Source: Conexibacter arvalis
Lineage (GTDB): Bacteria; Actinomycetota; Thermoleophilia; Solirubrobacterales; Solirubrobacteraceae
Assembly: GCF_014199525.1 (NCBI RefSeq)
Contig: NZ_JACHNU010000007.1
Coordinates: 124,001-188,000, forward strand
Reading direction: 5' to 3'
Length of the DNA stretch: 64,000 nucleotides
The notes beneath the pieces were generated by a model, which was given only the letters and a program-made list of their open reading frames with translations, was not told the origin of the DNA and did not search any database. Every line of letters begins with the position of its first letter. Position 1 is the first letter of the stretch. Positions 1-8,558 of the stretch are shown here, piece by piece. Position numbers and translations under genes: made by a program.

Positions 1-2
1 CG

Positions 3-1703
3 GTCTCGATCGAGACGCCGCTGCTGGAGGGGCCGCTGACCGGCGCGATCCACCTCGGGCAGCCGAAGTCGATGGACGCGCAGACCGGCGAGATGCTGCG
101 GACGCTGCTGATCGCCAGCGGCTACGGGGTGACCGTGAAGCTGGAAGGCAAGATCACGCCCGACCCGGTCACCGGTCGGCTGAGAGCGGTCTTCGCCGAC
201 AACCCGCAGCTGCCGTTCTCGAAGCTGCGGCTGCGCTTCCAGGGCGGTGACCGCGCGCCGCTGACCAACCCGCAGACGTGCGGGACCCACACCACGAGCG
301 CGACGATCACGTCGTGGGGCGGCCAGAGCGTCACCTCCGACAGCTCGTTCGAGATCACGCAGGACGCGAACGGCGATCCCTGCGCGCCGCTCGGGTTCGC
401 CCCGTCGTTCAGCGCCGGGACGGCCAGCGCGCAGGCGGGCGCCTTCACGCCCTTCACGCTCACGTTCGGCCGCGACGACGCCCAGCAGGATCTCGGCGAC
501 CTGACGGTGCAGCTGCCGCCGGGTTTCACCGGCATGCTGGCGAGCGCCGAGCTGTGCGCCGAGGCGCAGGCCGCCGCCGGCACCTGCGGCGAGGCGTCGC
601 GGATCGGCAGCGCGAGCGTGACCGCCGGAGCGGGCGCGAGCCCCTACCAGCTGTCGGGCCGCGTCTACATCACCGGGCCGTACAGGGGCGCGCCGTTCGG
701 GATGTCGATCGTCGTGCCGGCACAGGCGGGCCCGTTCGACCTCGGGACCGTCGTCGTCCGCGCCGCGATCGCGGTCGACCGCACGACGGCGGCGCTGCGC
801 GTCACCTCCGACCCGATGCCGACGATCCTGCAGGGCATCCCGCTGCGGGTGCGGACGGTCTCGATCGCGATCGACCGGCCCGGCTTCATGCTCAACCCGA
901 CGTCGTGCTCGGAGAAGCGCGTCGAGGCGACGATCCGCTCGGCGCAGGGCGCGGCGGCGAGCGTCGGCTCGCGCTTCCAGGTCGGCGGCTGCCGCGCGCT
1001 TCCCTTCAAGCCGAAGCTCGGGCTGCGGATCGGTGCGAGAGGCCGCACGCGCGGCGGGATCACGACGCCGTTCGCCGCGCGGCTGACGACGCGCCCCGGC
1101 GACGGCAACCTGAGAGCGGTCACGGTGAAGCTGCCGCGGACGCTCAACGCGCGGCTGAACGTCGTCAACGACGCCTGCACGCTCGAGCAGTTCCGTGCGG
1201 GCGAGTGCACGAAGCGGGTCGGCACGGGGACGGCGGTGACGCCCCTGCTGAGAGCGCCGCTGAGCGGACCGGCCTACTTCGTCAGAAACCCGGAGCGCAG
1301 AATCCCCGACCTGATGGTCGCGCTGCGCGGCGAGGTCGAGATCGACCTCACGGGCAGGGTGACGATCCCGCGCGACCTGACGATCAAGACGGCGTTCGAC
1401 ACGATCCCCGACGTCCCGATCACGTCGTTCGCGCTGAGACTGGTCGCCGGCAGACGCGGCCCGCTGTCGACGATCCCGAACATGTGCACGGTCAGATCGA
1501 GACGGGCCTCGCTCGCGACGGTCGACTACCGCGCGCAGAGCGGCAGGTTGATCCGCCGCAGACAGCGGATCGCGGTCGACGGCTGCCCCAAGGCGACGGC
1601 GAAGGGCAAGCGGGACGCCAAGGCGAAGGGCAAGCGGGACGCCAACGCGAAGGGCAGGCGGGACGCCAAGGCGAAGGGCAGGCGCGACGCCAAGGGCCGG
1701 TAG
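3..1703 (+). CDS. Secreted cysteine-paired repeat protein, 5' end outside window
   Basis: The frame is open from the first base, so the true start lies upstream. At least 566 residues are visible. Two homologous modules can be seen, each with a 'NP(Q/T)(T/S)C ... F ... C' core (about 285-390 and 895-1000) followed by beta-rich stretches with paired cysteines. This suggests an extracellular, disulphide-stabilised beta-sandwich protein. The last 35 residues are a low-complexity Lys/Arg tail made of 24-nt repeats (AKGKRD units), which could bind polyanions or nucleic acid. Arginine is often encoded by AGA. I do not recognise a named family; similar proteins are common in Solirubrobacterales. It ends 10 bp from the convergent next gene. 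Confidence 0.75.
   Translation, partial: VSIETPLLEGPLTGAIHLGQPKSMDAQTGEMLRTLLIASGYGVTVKLEGKITPDPVTGRLRAVFADNPQLPFSKLRLRFQGGDRAPLTNPQTCGTHTTSATITSWGGQSVTSDSSFEITQDANGDPCAPLGFAPSFSAGTASAQAGAFTPFTLTFGRDDAQQDLGDLTVQLPPGFTGMLASAELCAEAQAAAGTCGEASRIGSASVTAGAGASPYQLSGRVYITGPYRGAPFGMSIVVPAQAGPFDLGTVVVRAAIAVDRTTAALRVTSDPMPTILQGIPLRVRTVSIAIDRPGFMLNPTSCSEKRVEATIRSAQGAAASVGSRFQVGGCRALPFKPKLGLRIGARGRTRGGITTPFAARLTTRPGDGNLRAVTVKLPRTLNARLNVVNDACTLEQFRAGECTKRVGTGTAVTPLLRAPLSGPAYFVRNPERRIPDLMVALRGEVEIDLTGRVTIPRDLTIKTAFDTIPDVPITSFALRLVAGRRGPLSTIPNMCTVRSRRASLATVDYRAQSGRLIRRRQRIAVDGCPKATAKGKRDAKAKGKRDANAKGRRDAKAKGRRDAKGR
1591..1703 (+). repeat. 24-nt coding repeats for Lys/Arg-rich tail
   Basis: Consecutive units of the type gccaaggcgaagggcaagcg encode A-K-A-K-G-K/R-R-D four to five times at the C-terminus of the preceding gene. 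The units differ at a few synonymous or K/R-changing positions. Confidence 0.8.
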
Positions 1704-1713
1704 CCCGCGCGGC

Positions 1714-2091
1714 TCAGTCGCCCGGCGCCTGGCCGGCGGCGAACAGGTCGATGCCGCGCTCGGCGGCGTCGCGGACGGGGCGCAGCGCCTCGCGCTTGCG
1801 CTCGAACTCGGCCGGCGTGTACGCGTGCACGTCGGCCGCCGCGCCCATCTCGGAGGCGTCCCACAGCGAGCCCGCCTGGTACACGCGCTCCAGCCACGGC
1901 ACGCCGTCGAAGAAGCTGGAGATCAGCACGACGACCCACTCCGGGCCGCGCTCGCGCTGCGGCAGCGCGCCGTGCGCGTCGTCGACGCGGGCGCCGCCGA
2001 TCAGCGCGTGCTCGACCGGCCAGCGGTCGCTGACGCGCTGCACGTAGCGGCGCAGCTCGGGCAGGTTGAGGCCGGGATCCTCCGCTTCCAC
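1714..2091 (-). CDS. Degenerate nucleotidyltransferase-like protein
   Basis: 125 residues starting at GTG 2091. The closing segment DVHAYTPAEFERKRE and the region around IGGARVDDAHG resemble small MNT-type nucleotidyltransferases, but the usual GSxxxG and DxD metal ligands are not intact (the expected acidic strand reads EWVVVLIS). It may therefore be inactive or a structural relative only. A CACAAT box sits 7 nt before the start codon, suggesting leaderless transcription. No partner such as a HEPN gene is adjacent, so a toxin-antitoxin role is not supported. Confidence 0.6.
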   Translation of the reverse strand: MEAEDPGLNLPELRRYVQRVSDRWPVEHALIGGARVDDAHGALPQRERGPEWVVVLISSFFDGVPWLERVYQAGSLWDASEMGAAADVHAYTPAEFERKREALRPVRDAAERGIDLFAAGQAPGD

Positions 2092-2133
2092 GCTGACGAT
2101 TGTGGCGCTTCGTGCGGCGCGAGCGCAATCTCC

Positions 2134-3030
2134 TCAGCGCAACGGCTGCCAGTCGACGCCGCGCGCCGCGTAGTTGTACGTCGCTCCGACGGCGTCCTGG
2201 ACGATCAGGCGAGCCCCGCTTCCGTCGCGGTTCGCGATCTCGATCCCGGCCTCGGAGCGCTCGACCAGCAGCCGCCGGCCGTCGGGCGACCAGCGCACCT
2301 GCTCGACGCCGCGCAGCGCCCGCAGCGCTCGCAGCCCGCCGCCGTCCGCGTTCATCACGTTGACCGTCCCCCGACGCAGGAACGCGATCCTGCTGCCATG
2401 CGGCGACCACGCCGGCCGCAGCCCGCCTCGGCGCGTCAGCTGCCGCAGGCCGCGACCGTCGGGACGGACGGTCCAGACCTGTCCGCCGCGGACGAAGGCG
2501 ATCGCGCCTCGTTCCGACCAGCTCGGGGAGGCGGCGTTCGCCGCGAGCCGGCGCGCACGGTGGCCGTAGACGTCGCTCGTCCACAGCTCGCGCGCGCCGT
2601 CTGCGCCCCGCGCGGTCGAGACGGCGAGCCGCGAGCCGCCGGGGGAGAAGACCGGCTCGCCGTCGTCCTCGCCGCGCGGCGGCAGCAGCCGCAGCGCGCC
2701 GCCGTCGCCGTCGAGCAGCGCGAGCGCTCGGCCGGCGTCGAAGACGATCCGCGTCCCGTCCGGCGACCACGAGGGATCGGCGTACTGCGACGGGGCGCAG
2801 TCGCCGGCGTCGGGCAGCCCGGGCGATCTGACGCACTGGCGCAGCGTCCGCGCCGCGCCGCCGCCCGGCTTGAGCGCGCGGATCCCGTCGCTGTATCTGA
2901 ACGGGCCCAGCTCCGGCTCGTCGAGCGTCGTCCAGCCGTAGGCGATCAGGCCGTTCCGCCCGGGAAAGGCGCCGGCCGCCGGGGCTGTCGCAAGCAGCAC
3001 GAGGAGGACGATCGCGACGGTCCTGCCCAT
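2134..3030 (-). CDS. Secreted TolB-like PD40 beta-propeller protein
   Basis: 298 residues with an N-terminal signal peptide (MGRTVAIVLLVLLATAPAAGA, cleavage near residue 21). The mature part contains at least four WD40-like PD40 blades, seen as repeated 'WSPDG(T/R)R(I/L)' motifs: PSWSPDGTRIVF, FSPGGSRLAV, WSPHGSRIAFL and RWSPDGRRLLV. Such propellers usually serve as extracytoplasmic interaction scaffolds. No enzymatic domain is visible. Probably monocistronic; it is separated from the M16 peptidase by about 90 bp. Confidence 0.85.
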   Translation of the reverse strand: MGRTVAIVLLVLLATAPAAGAFPGRNGLIAYGWTTLDEPELGPFRYSDGIRALKPGGGAARTLRQCVRSPGLPDAGDCAPSQYADPSWSPDGTRIVFDAGRALALLDGDGGALRLLPPRGEDDGEPVFSPGGSRLAVSTARGADGARELWTSDVYGHRARRLAANAASPSWSERGAIAFVRGGQVWTVRPDGRGLRQLTRRGGLRPAWSPHGSRIAFLRRGTVNVMNADGGGLRALRALRGVEQVRWSPDGRRLLVERSEAGIEIANRDGSGARLIVQDAVGATYNYAARGVDWQPLR

Positions 3031-3121
3031 GCTGCTGAGACGGCGGGCGCGGCGGGAAGTCGCGCTCCGGCGGCCGACCGGGCGCAGCGGCGGTCGCGGC
3101 GGCCCGGCGGAGCCCTCCGGG

Positions 3122-4375
3122 TCAGGCGAAGTCGGCGGCGGAGTGGGGGCCGACGACCGCGATCGCCAGCTCGTCGGCGATCTCGCGCGCGACCTGCGCG
3201 ACCTCGTCGTAGGTGACGGCGTCGAGCGCCGCGATCGCCGCGTCGGGGTCGACCGGCTCGCCGAAGACGATCGTCTGGGTCGCGCCGTAGCGGGCGACCG
3301 CGTTGGTGTTCTCGAACGCCAGCACCCGCGCGCCGGCGGCGTAGGAGCGGGCGCGCGCCACCTCCTCCTGCGTCGGCCCCTCGTCCCGCAGCTCGGTGAC
3401 GATCTCGCGCATCCGCGCGTAGGCCTCGACCGCCTTGCCCGACTCGAGGCCGGCGGAGAGCTGGAGGATCGGCACGTCGGCGAAGGCGTGCGACAGCGCG
3501 TAGACCGAGTAGGCGAGCCCGCGCTGCTCGCGGATCTCGTCGAACAGGCGCGAGCCCATCGAGCCGCCGAGCAGCGTCGAGTAGATCGCCAGCGCCGCGC
3601 GCGCTCTGCGGTCGCCGACGTCGATCTTCGGCCGGTAGCTCATCCGCAGGTGCGACTGGTTGGAGTCGCGCTCCTCGACCAGCGTGCGCGGCGCGAACGG
3701 CTGGACCGGCTCGTAGCTGCCGTTGGCCGCGATCGTCGGGAAGCGGTCGAACAGCCGCTCCAGCGTCCCGTCGTCGGGCAGGTGGGCGAGATTGCCGACG
3801 AGGAAGGCGCCGCCGCGGGCACCGGCCCACTGGCGCTCGCGGAAGGCAACGATCGCCTCGCGCGTGAAGGTGTCGCGCAGGTGCTCCGCGGGGCCGAGCA
3901 CCGGCCGGCCGAGCGGGTGGTCGCCGAAGGCCGCTCTGTCGATCAGGTGCTCGGCGACCGTCGACGGCTGGTCGTTGGCGCGCGCGATCTCCTGGATCAC
4001 GACGCCGCGCTCGCGGTCGAGCTCCTCGGCGTCGAGCCGCGGCCGGCCGACGAAGTCGGTCAGCAGGTCGATCGCCTCCAGCGCCGTCTCGGCGCGCGTC
4101 GTGATGTGGAAGGCGACGAGGTCGTGGGAGGTGTAGGCGTTGAGCTGCGCGCCGAGGTTCTCGGCCGTCTCGTTGACGTCTCTGTAGGTGACGTACTTCT
4201 CGCCGCCCTTGAAGACGAGATGCTCGAGGAAGTGCGCCATCCCGTTCTCCTCCGGGCGCTCGGTGCGCGCGCCCGCGTCGAACGCGACGAGGACCGTGAC
4301 GGCGCGCGTGCCGTCGAGCTGGACGCGGTGGATCGGGAGCCCGTTGGGGGCCGTCGAGGAGGAGATCGCGGTCAT
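3122..4375 (-). CDS. M16 family zinc metallopeptidase (processing-peptidase type)
   Basis: 417 residues starting at ATG 4375, the methionine just before ISSSTAPNGL; upstream in-frame sequence is not protein-like. It carries the inverted zinc motif HFLEH at residues 48-52 (HxxEH) and the C-terminal inactive-half signature with an 'REQRGLAYSVYA' segment, as in PqqL/YmxG and mitochondrial processing peptidase. In actinobacteria such genes often sit beside pnp; here it diverges from ftsE with 123 bp between start codons. A TATCGT box lies 6 nt before the ATG, so the mRNA is probably leaderless. Confidence 0.93.
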   Translation of the reverse strand: MTAISSSTAPNGLPIHRVQLDGTRAVTVLVAFDAGARTERPEENGMAHFLEHLVFKGGEKYVTYRDVNETAENLGAQLNAYTSHDLVAFHITTRAETALEAIDLLTDFVGRPRLDAEELDRERGVVIQEIARANDQPSTVAEHLIDRAAFGDHPLGRPVLGPAEHLRDTFTREAIVAFRERQWAGARGGAFLVGNLAHLPDDGTLERLFDRFPTIAANGSYEPVQPFAPRTLVEERDSNQSHLRMSYRPKIDVGDRRARAALAIYSTLLGGSMGSRLFDEIREQRGLAYSVYALSHAFADVPILQLSAGLESGKAVEAYARMREIVTELRDEGPTQEEVARARSYAAGARVLAFENTNAVARYGATQTIVFGEPVDPDAAIAALDAVTYDEVAQVAREIADELAIAVVGPHSAADFA

Positions 4376-4498
4376 GTGTCGACGATAGCGGGGCGCCGCG
4401 GTCGCGCCGCGCGCGTGGCGTTTTCCCTGCAAATCCCGTTGCAGGCGGCGCGCCAGGTTGACGGGTTCGGGGCCGCGCCCGCTACCCTCGAACGACTC

Positions 4499-5479
4499 AT
4501 GGCCCTCCCTGCCCGCAAGAACAGCGCCCGCCGTCGCGCGACGGCAGCGCACCCGCCCAAGCACGCCGAGGCCGCCGCGAGCACGCCCGCGCCGTCGCGG
4601 CGCAGCACGCCGGTGATCGACTTCAAGGCGGTCGAGAAGCGCTACGACGTCGGCGCGATCGGCCTCGACCAGGCTTCCTTCTCGGTCCAGCGCGGCGAGT
4701 TCGTCTTCCTCGTCGGCTCGACCGGCTCGGGCAAGTCGACGATCATGCGCCTGCTGATCAAGGAGCTGGAGCCGACCGGCGGCTCGATAGCGGTCGCCGG
4801 CCGCGACCTGGAGGAGATCACCCGCCGGCGCGTGCCGTACTACCGCCGCAACATCGGCGTCGTCTTCCAGGACTTCAAGCTGCTGCCCAACCGCACCGTC
4901 TACGACAACGTCGCCTACGCGCTGCAGGTGACGGGCGGCTCGCGCAAGGACATCCGCGCCAAGGTGCCGGACATCCTGCGCCTCACCGGCCTCTCGACGA
5001 AGCTGCACAACTACCCCGACCAGCTCTCCGGCGGCGAGCAGCAGCGCGTCGCGATCGCGCGGGCGTTCGTCAACCACCCGCCGCTGCTGCTGGCCGACGA
5101 GCCGACCGGCAACCTCGACCCCGAGACGTCGATCGGCATCATGCAGCTGCTCTACCGCATCAACAAGACCGGCACGACCGTGCTCGTCGCCACCCACGAC
5201 CATCAGATGGTCAACAAGATGCGCCGCCGCGTGATCGAGCTCTCGAGAGGGCGGATCGTGCGCGACGAGGCGACCGGCCTCTACGCCCGCGACGAGTCGA
5301 CGCGCGAGTTCGCCGCGCGCCTGCGCAACGATCCGCCGCAGACGCCCGACGTCGTCGGCACCCCCGACGCGATCAGAGCGGCCGCCGCGCGCGAGCGCCG
5401 GATCGACGGCGACGGCGCCGTCGGCGGCGAGCGCCGACCGGTGCAGGCGGCGACGACCACGACGCCCGCAGACGCATGA
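4499..5479 (+). CDS. ftsE: Cell-division ABC ATPase FtsE
   Basis: 326 residues. FtsE powers FtsX at the divisome to activate peptidoglycan hydrolases. Walker A GSTGSGKS is at about 73-80, signature LSGGEQQR at 176-183 and Walker B LLLADEP at 196-202. FtsE-typical [10 protein letters not shown] and EPTGNLDP are present. It is longer than the usual ~225 aa because of a basic, Ala/Pro-rich N-terminal extension of about 38 aa and a C-terminal extension of about 60 aa. The ATG follows a TACCCT box by 10 nt. An alternative start is GTG 4613, which would remove the extension. The stop overlaps the ftsX ATG (ATGA). Confidence 0.96.
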   Translation: MALPARKNSARRRATAAHPPKHAEAAASTPAPSRRSTPVIDFKAVEKRYDVGAIGLDQASFSVQRGEFVFLVGSTGSGKSTIMRLLIKELEPTGGSIAVAGRDLEEITRRRVPYYRRNIGVVFQDFKLLPNRTVYDNVAYALQVTGGSRKDIRAKVPDILRLTGLSTKLHNYPDQLSGGEQQRVAIARAFVNHPPLLLADEPTGNLDPETSIGIMQLLYRINKTGTTVLVATHDHQMVNKMRRRVIELSRGRIVRDEATGLYARDESTREFAARLRNDPPQTPDVVGTPDAIRAAAARERRIDGDGAVGGERRPVQAATTTTPADA

Positions 5480-6369
5480 AGCTCGGGTTCTTCACACGTG
5501 AGGCCCTGCGCTCGCTGGGCCGCAACGCCGCGCCGAGCTTCGCCGCGCTGGCGACGATCCTGCTGACGATGCTCGTCGTCGGCGTCTTCATCCCGATCGT
5601 CCAGGCGACGACCGGCGCCGCCAACGACGTGCGCAAGCGCGTGCTCGTCGACGTCTACCTGAGAAGAGACGCGTCGCAGAGAGACATCCAGCGCGTCAGA
5701 GCGATGCTCGTCGACACGCCGAACGTCAAGCGCGTCGAGTACATCTCCAAGCAGCAGGCGTACGAGAAGCAGAAGCAGAAGGACCCGGAGGCGTTCGCGC
5801 TGCTCGGCTCCAATCCGCTGCCCGACACCTTCCGCATCACGCCGGAGAACCCCGACGCCGTGCTGTCGATCAAGTCGGAGCTGGCGCCGGCCGCCGCCGG
5901 CGGCGCGCGCACCCCGATCGACCGCTCGATCGACGAGGTCCGCGACCGCCGCGAGGACACGACGAAGATCCTCCAGGTGACGAGATTCGTGAAGCTGATG
6001 GCCGGCACGCTCGCCGCGCTGCTGATCGCCGCCTCGGTCTTCCTGATCGCGAACACGATCCGCCTCTCGCTCTACGCCCGCCGGCGGGAGGTCGAGGTGA
6101 TGAAGCTGGTCGGCGCGACCGACTGGTTCATCCGCTGGCCGTTCGTGATCGAGGGCGTGATCGTCGGGGCGCTCGGGACGCTGCTCGCGATCCTGCTGCT
6201 CGCGGTCGGCAAGATCGCGATCATCGACCCGCTCGCGAACGACTTCGCGCTGATTGCCGCGCCGGAGACGATCGGATTCGGCCTGCTCGTCGCGATCATG
6301 ATGGGCGCCGGGATCGCGATCTCCGCGATCGGCTCGGGCCTCTCGCTGCGCCGCTTCCTGAAGGTCTAG
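5476..6369 (+). CDS. ftsX: Cell-division membrane protein FtsX
   Basis: 297 residues, translationally coupled to ftsE by a 4-bp overlap. Topology is classic: a short cytoplasmic N-terminus with AxRSLGRN, TM1 around 23-45, a large extracytoplasmic loop (about 46-165) that would contact a cell-wall hydrolase, then three TM segments with the FtsX/MacB permease signature (ANTIRLSLYARRREVEVMKLVGA). Length and order match the family. A strong hairpin follows the stop, so the operon is ftsEX only. Confidence 0.96.
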   Translation: MKLGFFTREALRSLGRNAAPSFAALATILLTMLVVGVFIPIVQATTGAANDVRKRVLVDVYLRRDASQRDIQRVRAMLVDTPNVKRVEYISKQQAYEKQKQKDPEAFALLGSNPLPDTFRITPENPDAVLSIKSELAPAAAGGARTPIDRSIDEVRDRREDTTKILQVTRFVKLMAGTLAALLIAASVFLIANTIRLSLYARRREVEVMKLVGATDWFIRWPFVIEGVIVGALGTLLAILLLAVGKIAIIDPLANDFALIAAPETIGFGLLVAIMMGAGIAISAIGSGLSLRRFLKV

Positions 6370-6381
6370 GGAGCGGTCGCC

Positions 6382-6411
6382 ACGGCGGGCGCCGCGTGGG
6401 GCGCCCGCCGT
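6382..6411. terminator. Hairpin between ftsX and the methyltransferase gene
   Basis: Perfect 12-bp stem (ACGGCGGGCGCC / GGCGCCCGCCGT) with a 6-nt loop, 13 nt after the ftsX stop. It stands between two converging genes and can act on both strands. There is no long T-run, as is usual at this GC content. Confidence 0.75.
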
Positions 6412-6466
6412 ATTCCCGCGCCGCGGGCGGCGCCGGCGTCGCCGCGGCCGACGCGCCGCCGCCGCG

Positions 6467-7297
6467 CTACGCCCGCCCGACCGCCAGCAGGTGGGCGCTG
6501 GCGCCGAGCACGCTCGGCTCGCGCTCGACGCGGCGGACCGCCTCCAGCAGCCGCTCGCGGCGCTCGGGGTCGTCGAGCCACCAGCCCTCGTCGCGCACGA
6601 ACGACGCCGGGCCCTCGATCGCGATCACGCCGTCGACCTCGAAGCCGGCGACGGCGACCTCGTCCCACAGCTCGTCGGGATGGTGGAAGTGGGCGGTCGT
6701 GAACCATTCGGCCCGGCCGTCGAGGTTGCGGTGCTCGCCGGTCGCGACCGTGTGCGCGCACATCCCGGCGAAGACCGGGTCGGCGAGCGCCCGCGCGTGG
6801 ATCCCGTCGAGCGTCGAGGCGAAGCGCGAGACCGCCGCCGCCAGCAGCACCCCGCGCGGTCTCAGGACGCGGCGGGCCTCCGCCAGCGCCGCCGCGCGAC
6901 CGTCGCCGTCGAGGTGGTAGAGCGGCCCGAGCAGCAGGACGGCGTCGGCGGAGCCGTCCTCCCACGGAAGCGCCCGCGCGTCGCCGGCCCGCGCGCTCGC
7001 CAGGCCGTCGTCGCCGTCGGCCTCCTGCGCCGCGGAGGCCGCGCGCGCCTGCTCGACGTGCAGCGGGACGGCGTCCAGCAGATGGACCTCGTAGCCGTCG
7101 CGTGCGAGCGGCAGCGCGTGGACGCCGGCGCCCCCGCCGACGTCGAGCACGACGGCCGGCGGCGCGGGCAGCAGCCGCTGCAGCAGCTCGCGGGTGCGCA
7201 CGCCTTCGATGCGGCTGACCGTCTCCAGCCGGGCGTGCTCCAGGCCGAGCTCGTAGTGGGTGAGGATCTCGGGGTCCAGCTGGTGGGCGTCGCTCAT
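6467..7297 (-). CDS. Class I SAM-dependent methyltransferase
   Basis: 276 residues. Motif I is VVLDVGGGAGVHALPLA (about 50-66), with motif II acidic residue LLDAV, motif IV LPWEDGSADAVLLLGPLYHL and motif post-I all in place (Methyltransf_11/25 fold). The substrate cannot be told from sequence; the N-terminal helical segment (HYELGLEHARLETVSRIEGVRTRELL) resembles small-molecule methyltransferases of Streptomyces. A TAGCGT box lies 7 nt before the ATG. It is divergent from the S41 protease gene with 58 bp between starts. Confidence 0.9.
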   Translation of the reverse strand: MSDAHQLDPEILTHYELGLEHARLETVSRIEGVRTRELLQRLLPAPPAVVLDVGGGAGVHALPLARDGYEVHLLDAVPLHVEQARAASAAQEADGDDGLASARAGDARALPWEDGSADAVLLLGPLYHLDGDGRAAALAEARRVLRPRGVLLAAAVSRFASTLDGIHARALADPVFAGMCAHTVATGEHRNLDGRAEWFTTAHFHHPDELWDEVAVAGFEVDGVIAIEGPASFVRDEGWWLDDPERRERLLEAVRRVEREPSVLGASAHLLAVGRA

Positions 7298-7355
7298 TCA
7301 GCCAACGCTAGCGATCCCCTTATCGCCCGCATATGACGATCGATACGCTCCACCT

Positions 7356-8558
7356 GTGCATCGACGCGCCCCTCGCATCCAACTCCTGCTCGGCGGGGCG
7401 CTGATCGCGCTCGTCGCCCTCGCGATCGGGATCTTCCTCGGCGGCCACGCCAACCTCCTGCCCGACCCGGTCCGCAGCGCCCTGGTGCGCGACGACGAGG
7501 GCCAGCTGGTCCAGCGCGCGATCGACACGATCGAGGACAACTACTACCGCCCGATCGAGCGCGGCCAGCTCGTCGACCAGTCGATCGAGGGCGCGGTCGA
7601 CAGCCTCGACGACCAGTTCTCCCACTACTTCGATCCGGCGACCTACAGAAGGTTCCAGCAGTCGACGAACCCGCGCTTCAGCGGCATCGGCGTGACCGTC
7701 CAGCCGCACGAGAGAGGGCTCGTGATCGCGCACGTGATCCCCGACACGCCGGCGGCGAAGGCGGGGCTGCGCCCCGGCGACAAGATCGTCGCCGTCGGCA
7801 GGAACACGCTCGCCGGTCATCCGTCGAGCTACGCGATCGGCCTCATCAAGGGCGAGCCCGGCACGGACGTGACGATCACGACCGAGCGCGACGGCGTGCG
7901 CAGATCCCAGACGATCGAGCGAGCCGAGATCGTCGAGCCGGTCGTCGAGGCGAGATTGGTCTCCACCAGAGCGGGAAAGTACGGCCACGTCGTGTTCACG
8001 AGCTTCACCTCCGATTCGAGCGAGCAGGTGCGCGGGGCGGTCGACCGCATGCTCGACAGAGGCGCGAGAGGGATCGTGCTCGACCTGCGCGGCAACGGCG
8101 GCGGCCTGCTGAGCGAGGCGGTCGAGACCGCCTCGATCTTCATCCCCGACGGGACGATCGTCTCGACCGACGGCCGCAATCGCGAGCGCCACGTCTACAC
8201 CGCCACCGGCGGCGCGATCAGAGAGGACGTGCCGGTCGTCGTGCTGGTCGACCGCAACAGCGCCTCCGCGTCGGAGATCGTCACCGGCGCGCTGCAGGAC
8301 CGCAGACGGGCCGAGGTCGTCGGCACGCGGACCTACGGCAAGGGCGTCTTCCAGGAGGTGCGCGAGCTGCCCAACGGCGGCGCGCTCGACATCACCGTCG
8401 GCCAGTACTTCCTGCCCAGCGGCAAGAACATCGGCGGCAGAGGCGTGAGTGAGGGGGCGGGGATCCAGCCGAACGTGCGGGCGAGAGACGACCCCGACAC
8501 CGCCAGGGACGAAGCGCTCGCCACGGCCGTGAGAACGCTGTCGTCCGGAGCGCGGTGA
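7356..8558 (+). CDS. S41 family C-terminal processing peptidase (CtpA/Tsp type)
   Basis: 400 residues starting at GTG 7356, which directly precedes HRRAPRIQ and a single N-terminal TM anchor (about 9-29). A PDZ domain follows (about 95-175, with GIGVTVQP and GLRPGDKIVAV), then the S41 protease core with the Ser in NSASASEI and the Lys in TYGKGVFQ forming the Ser/Lys dyad. It is predicted to act outside the membrane on protein C-termini. A TACGCT box sits 6 nt upstream (leaderless). Its last 4 bases overlap the RNase R gene. The related Tsp of E. coli can remove ssrA-tagged proteins in the periplasm; that role here is inference. Confidence 0.93.
   Translation: MHRRAPRIQLLLGGALIALVALAIGIFLGGHANLLPDPVRSALVRDDEGQLVQRAIDTIEDNYYRPIERGQLVDQSIEGAVDSLDDQFSHYFDPATYRRFQQSTNPRFSGIGVTVQPHERGLVIAHVIPDTPAAKAGLRPGDKIVAVGRNTLAGHPSSYAIGLIKGEPGTDVTITTERDGVRRSQTIERAEIVEPVVEARLVSTRAGKYGHVVFTSFTSDSSEQVRGAVDRMLDRGARGIVLDLRGNGGGLLSEAVETASIFIPDGTIVSTDGRNRERHVYTATGGAIREDVPVVVLVDRNSASASEIVTGALQDRRRAEVVGTRTYGKGVFQEVRELPNGGALDITVGQYFLPSGKNIGGRGVSEGAGIQPNVRARDDPDTARDEALATAVRTLSSGAR

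Noticed and set aside
1714-2091. MNT antitoxin of a HEPN/MNT toxin-antitoxin pair
   Set aside because: No HEPN partner is adjacent and the nucleotidyltransferase active site is not intact.
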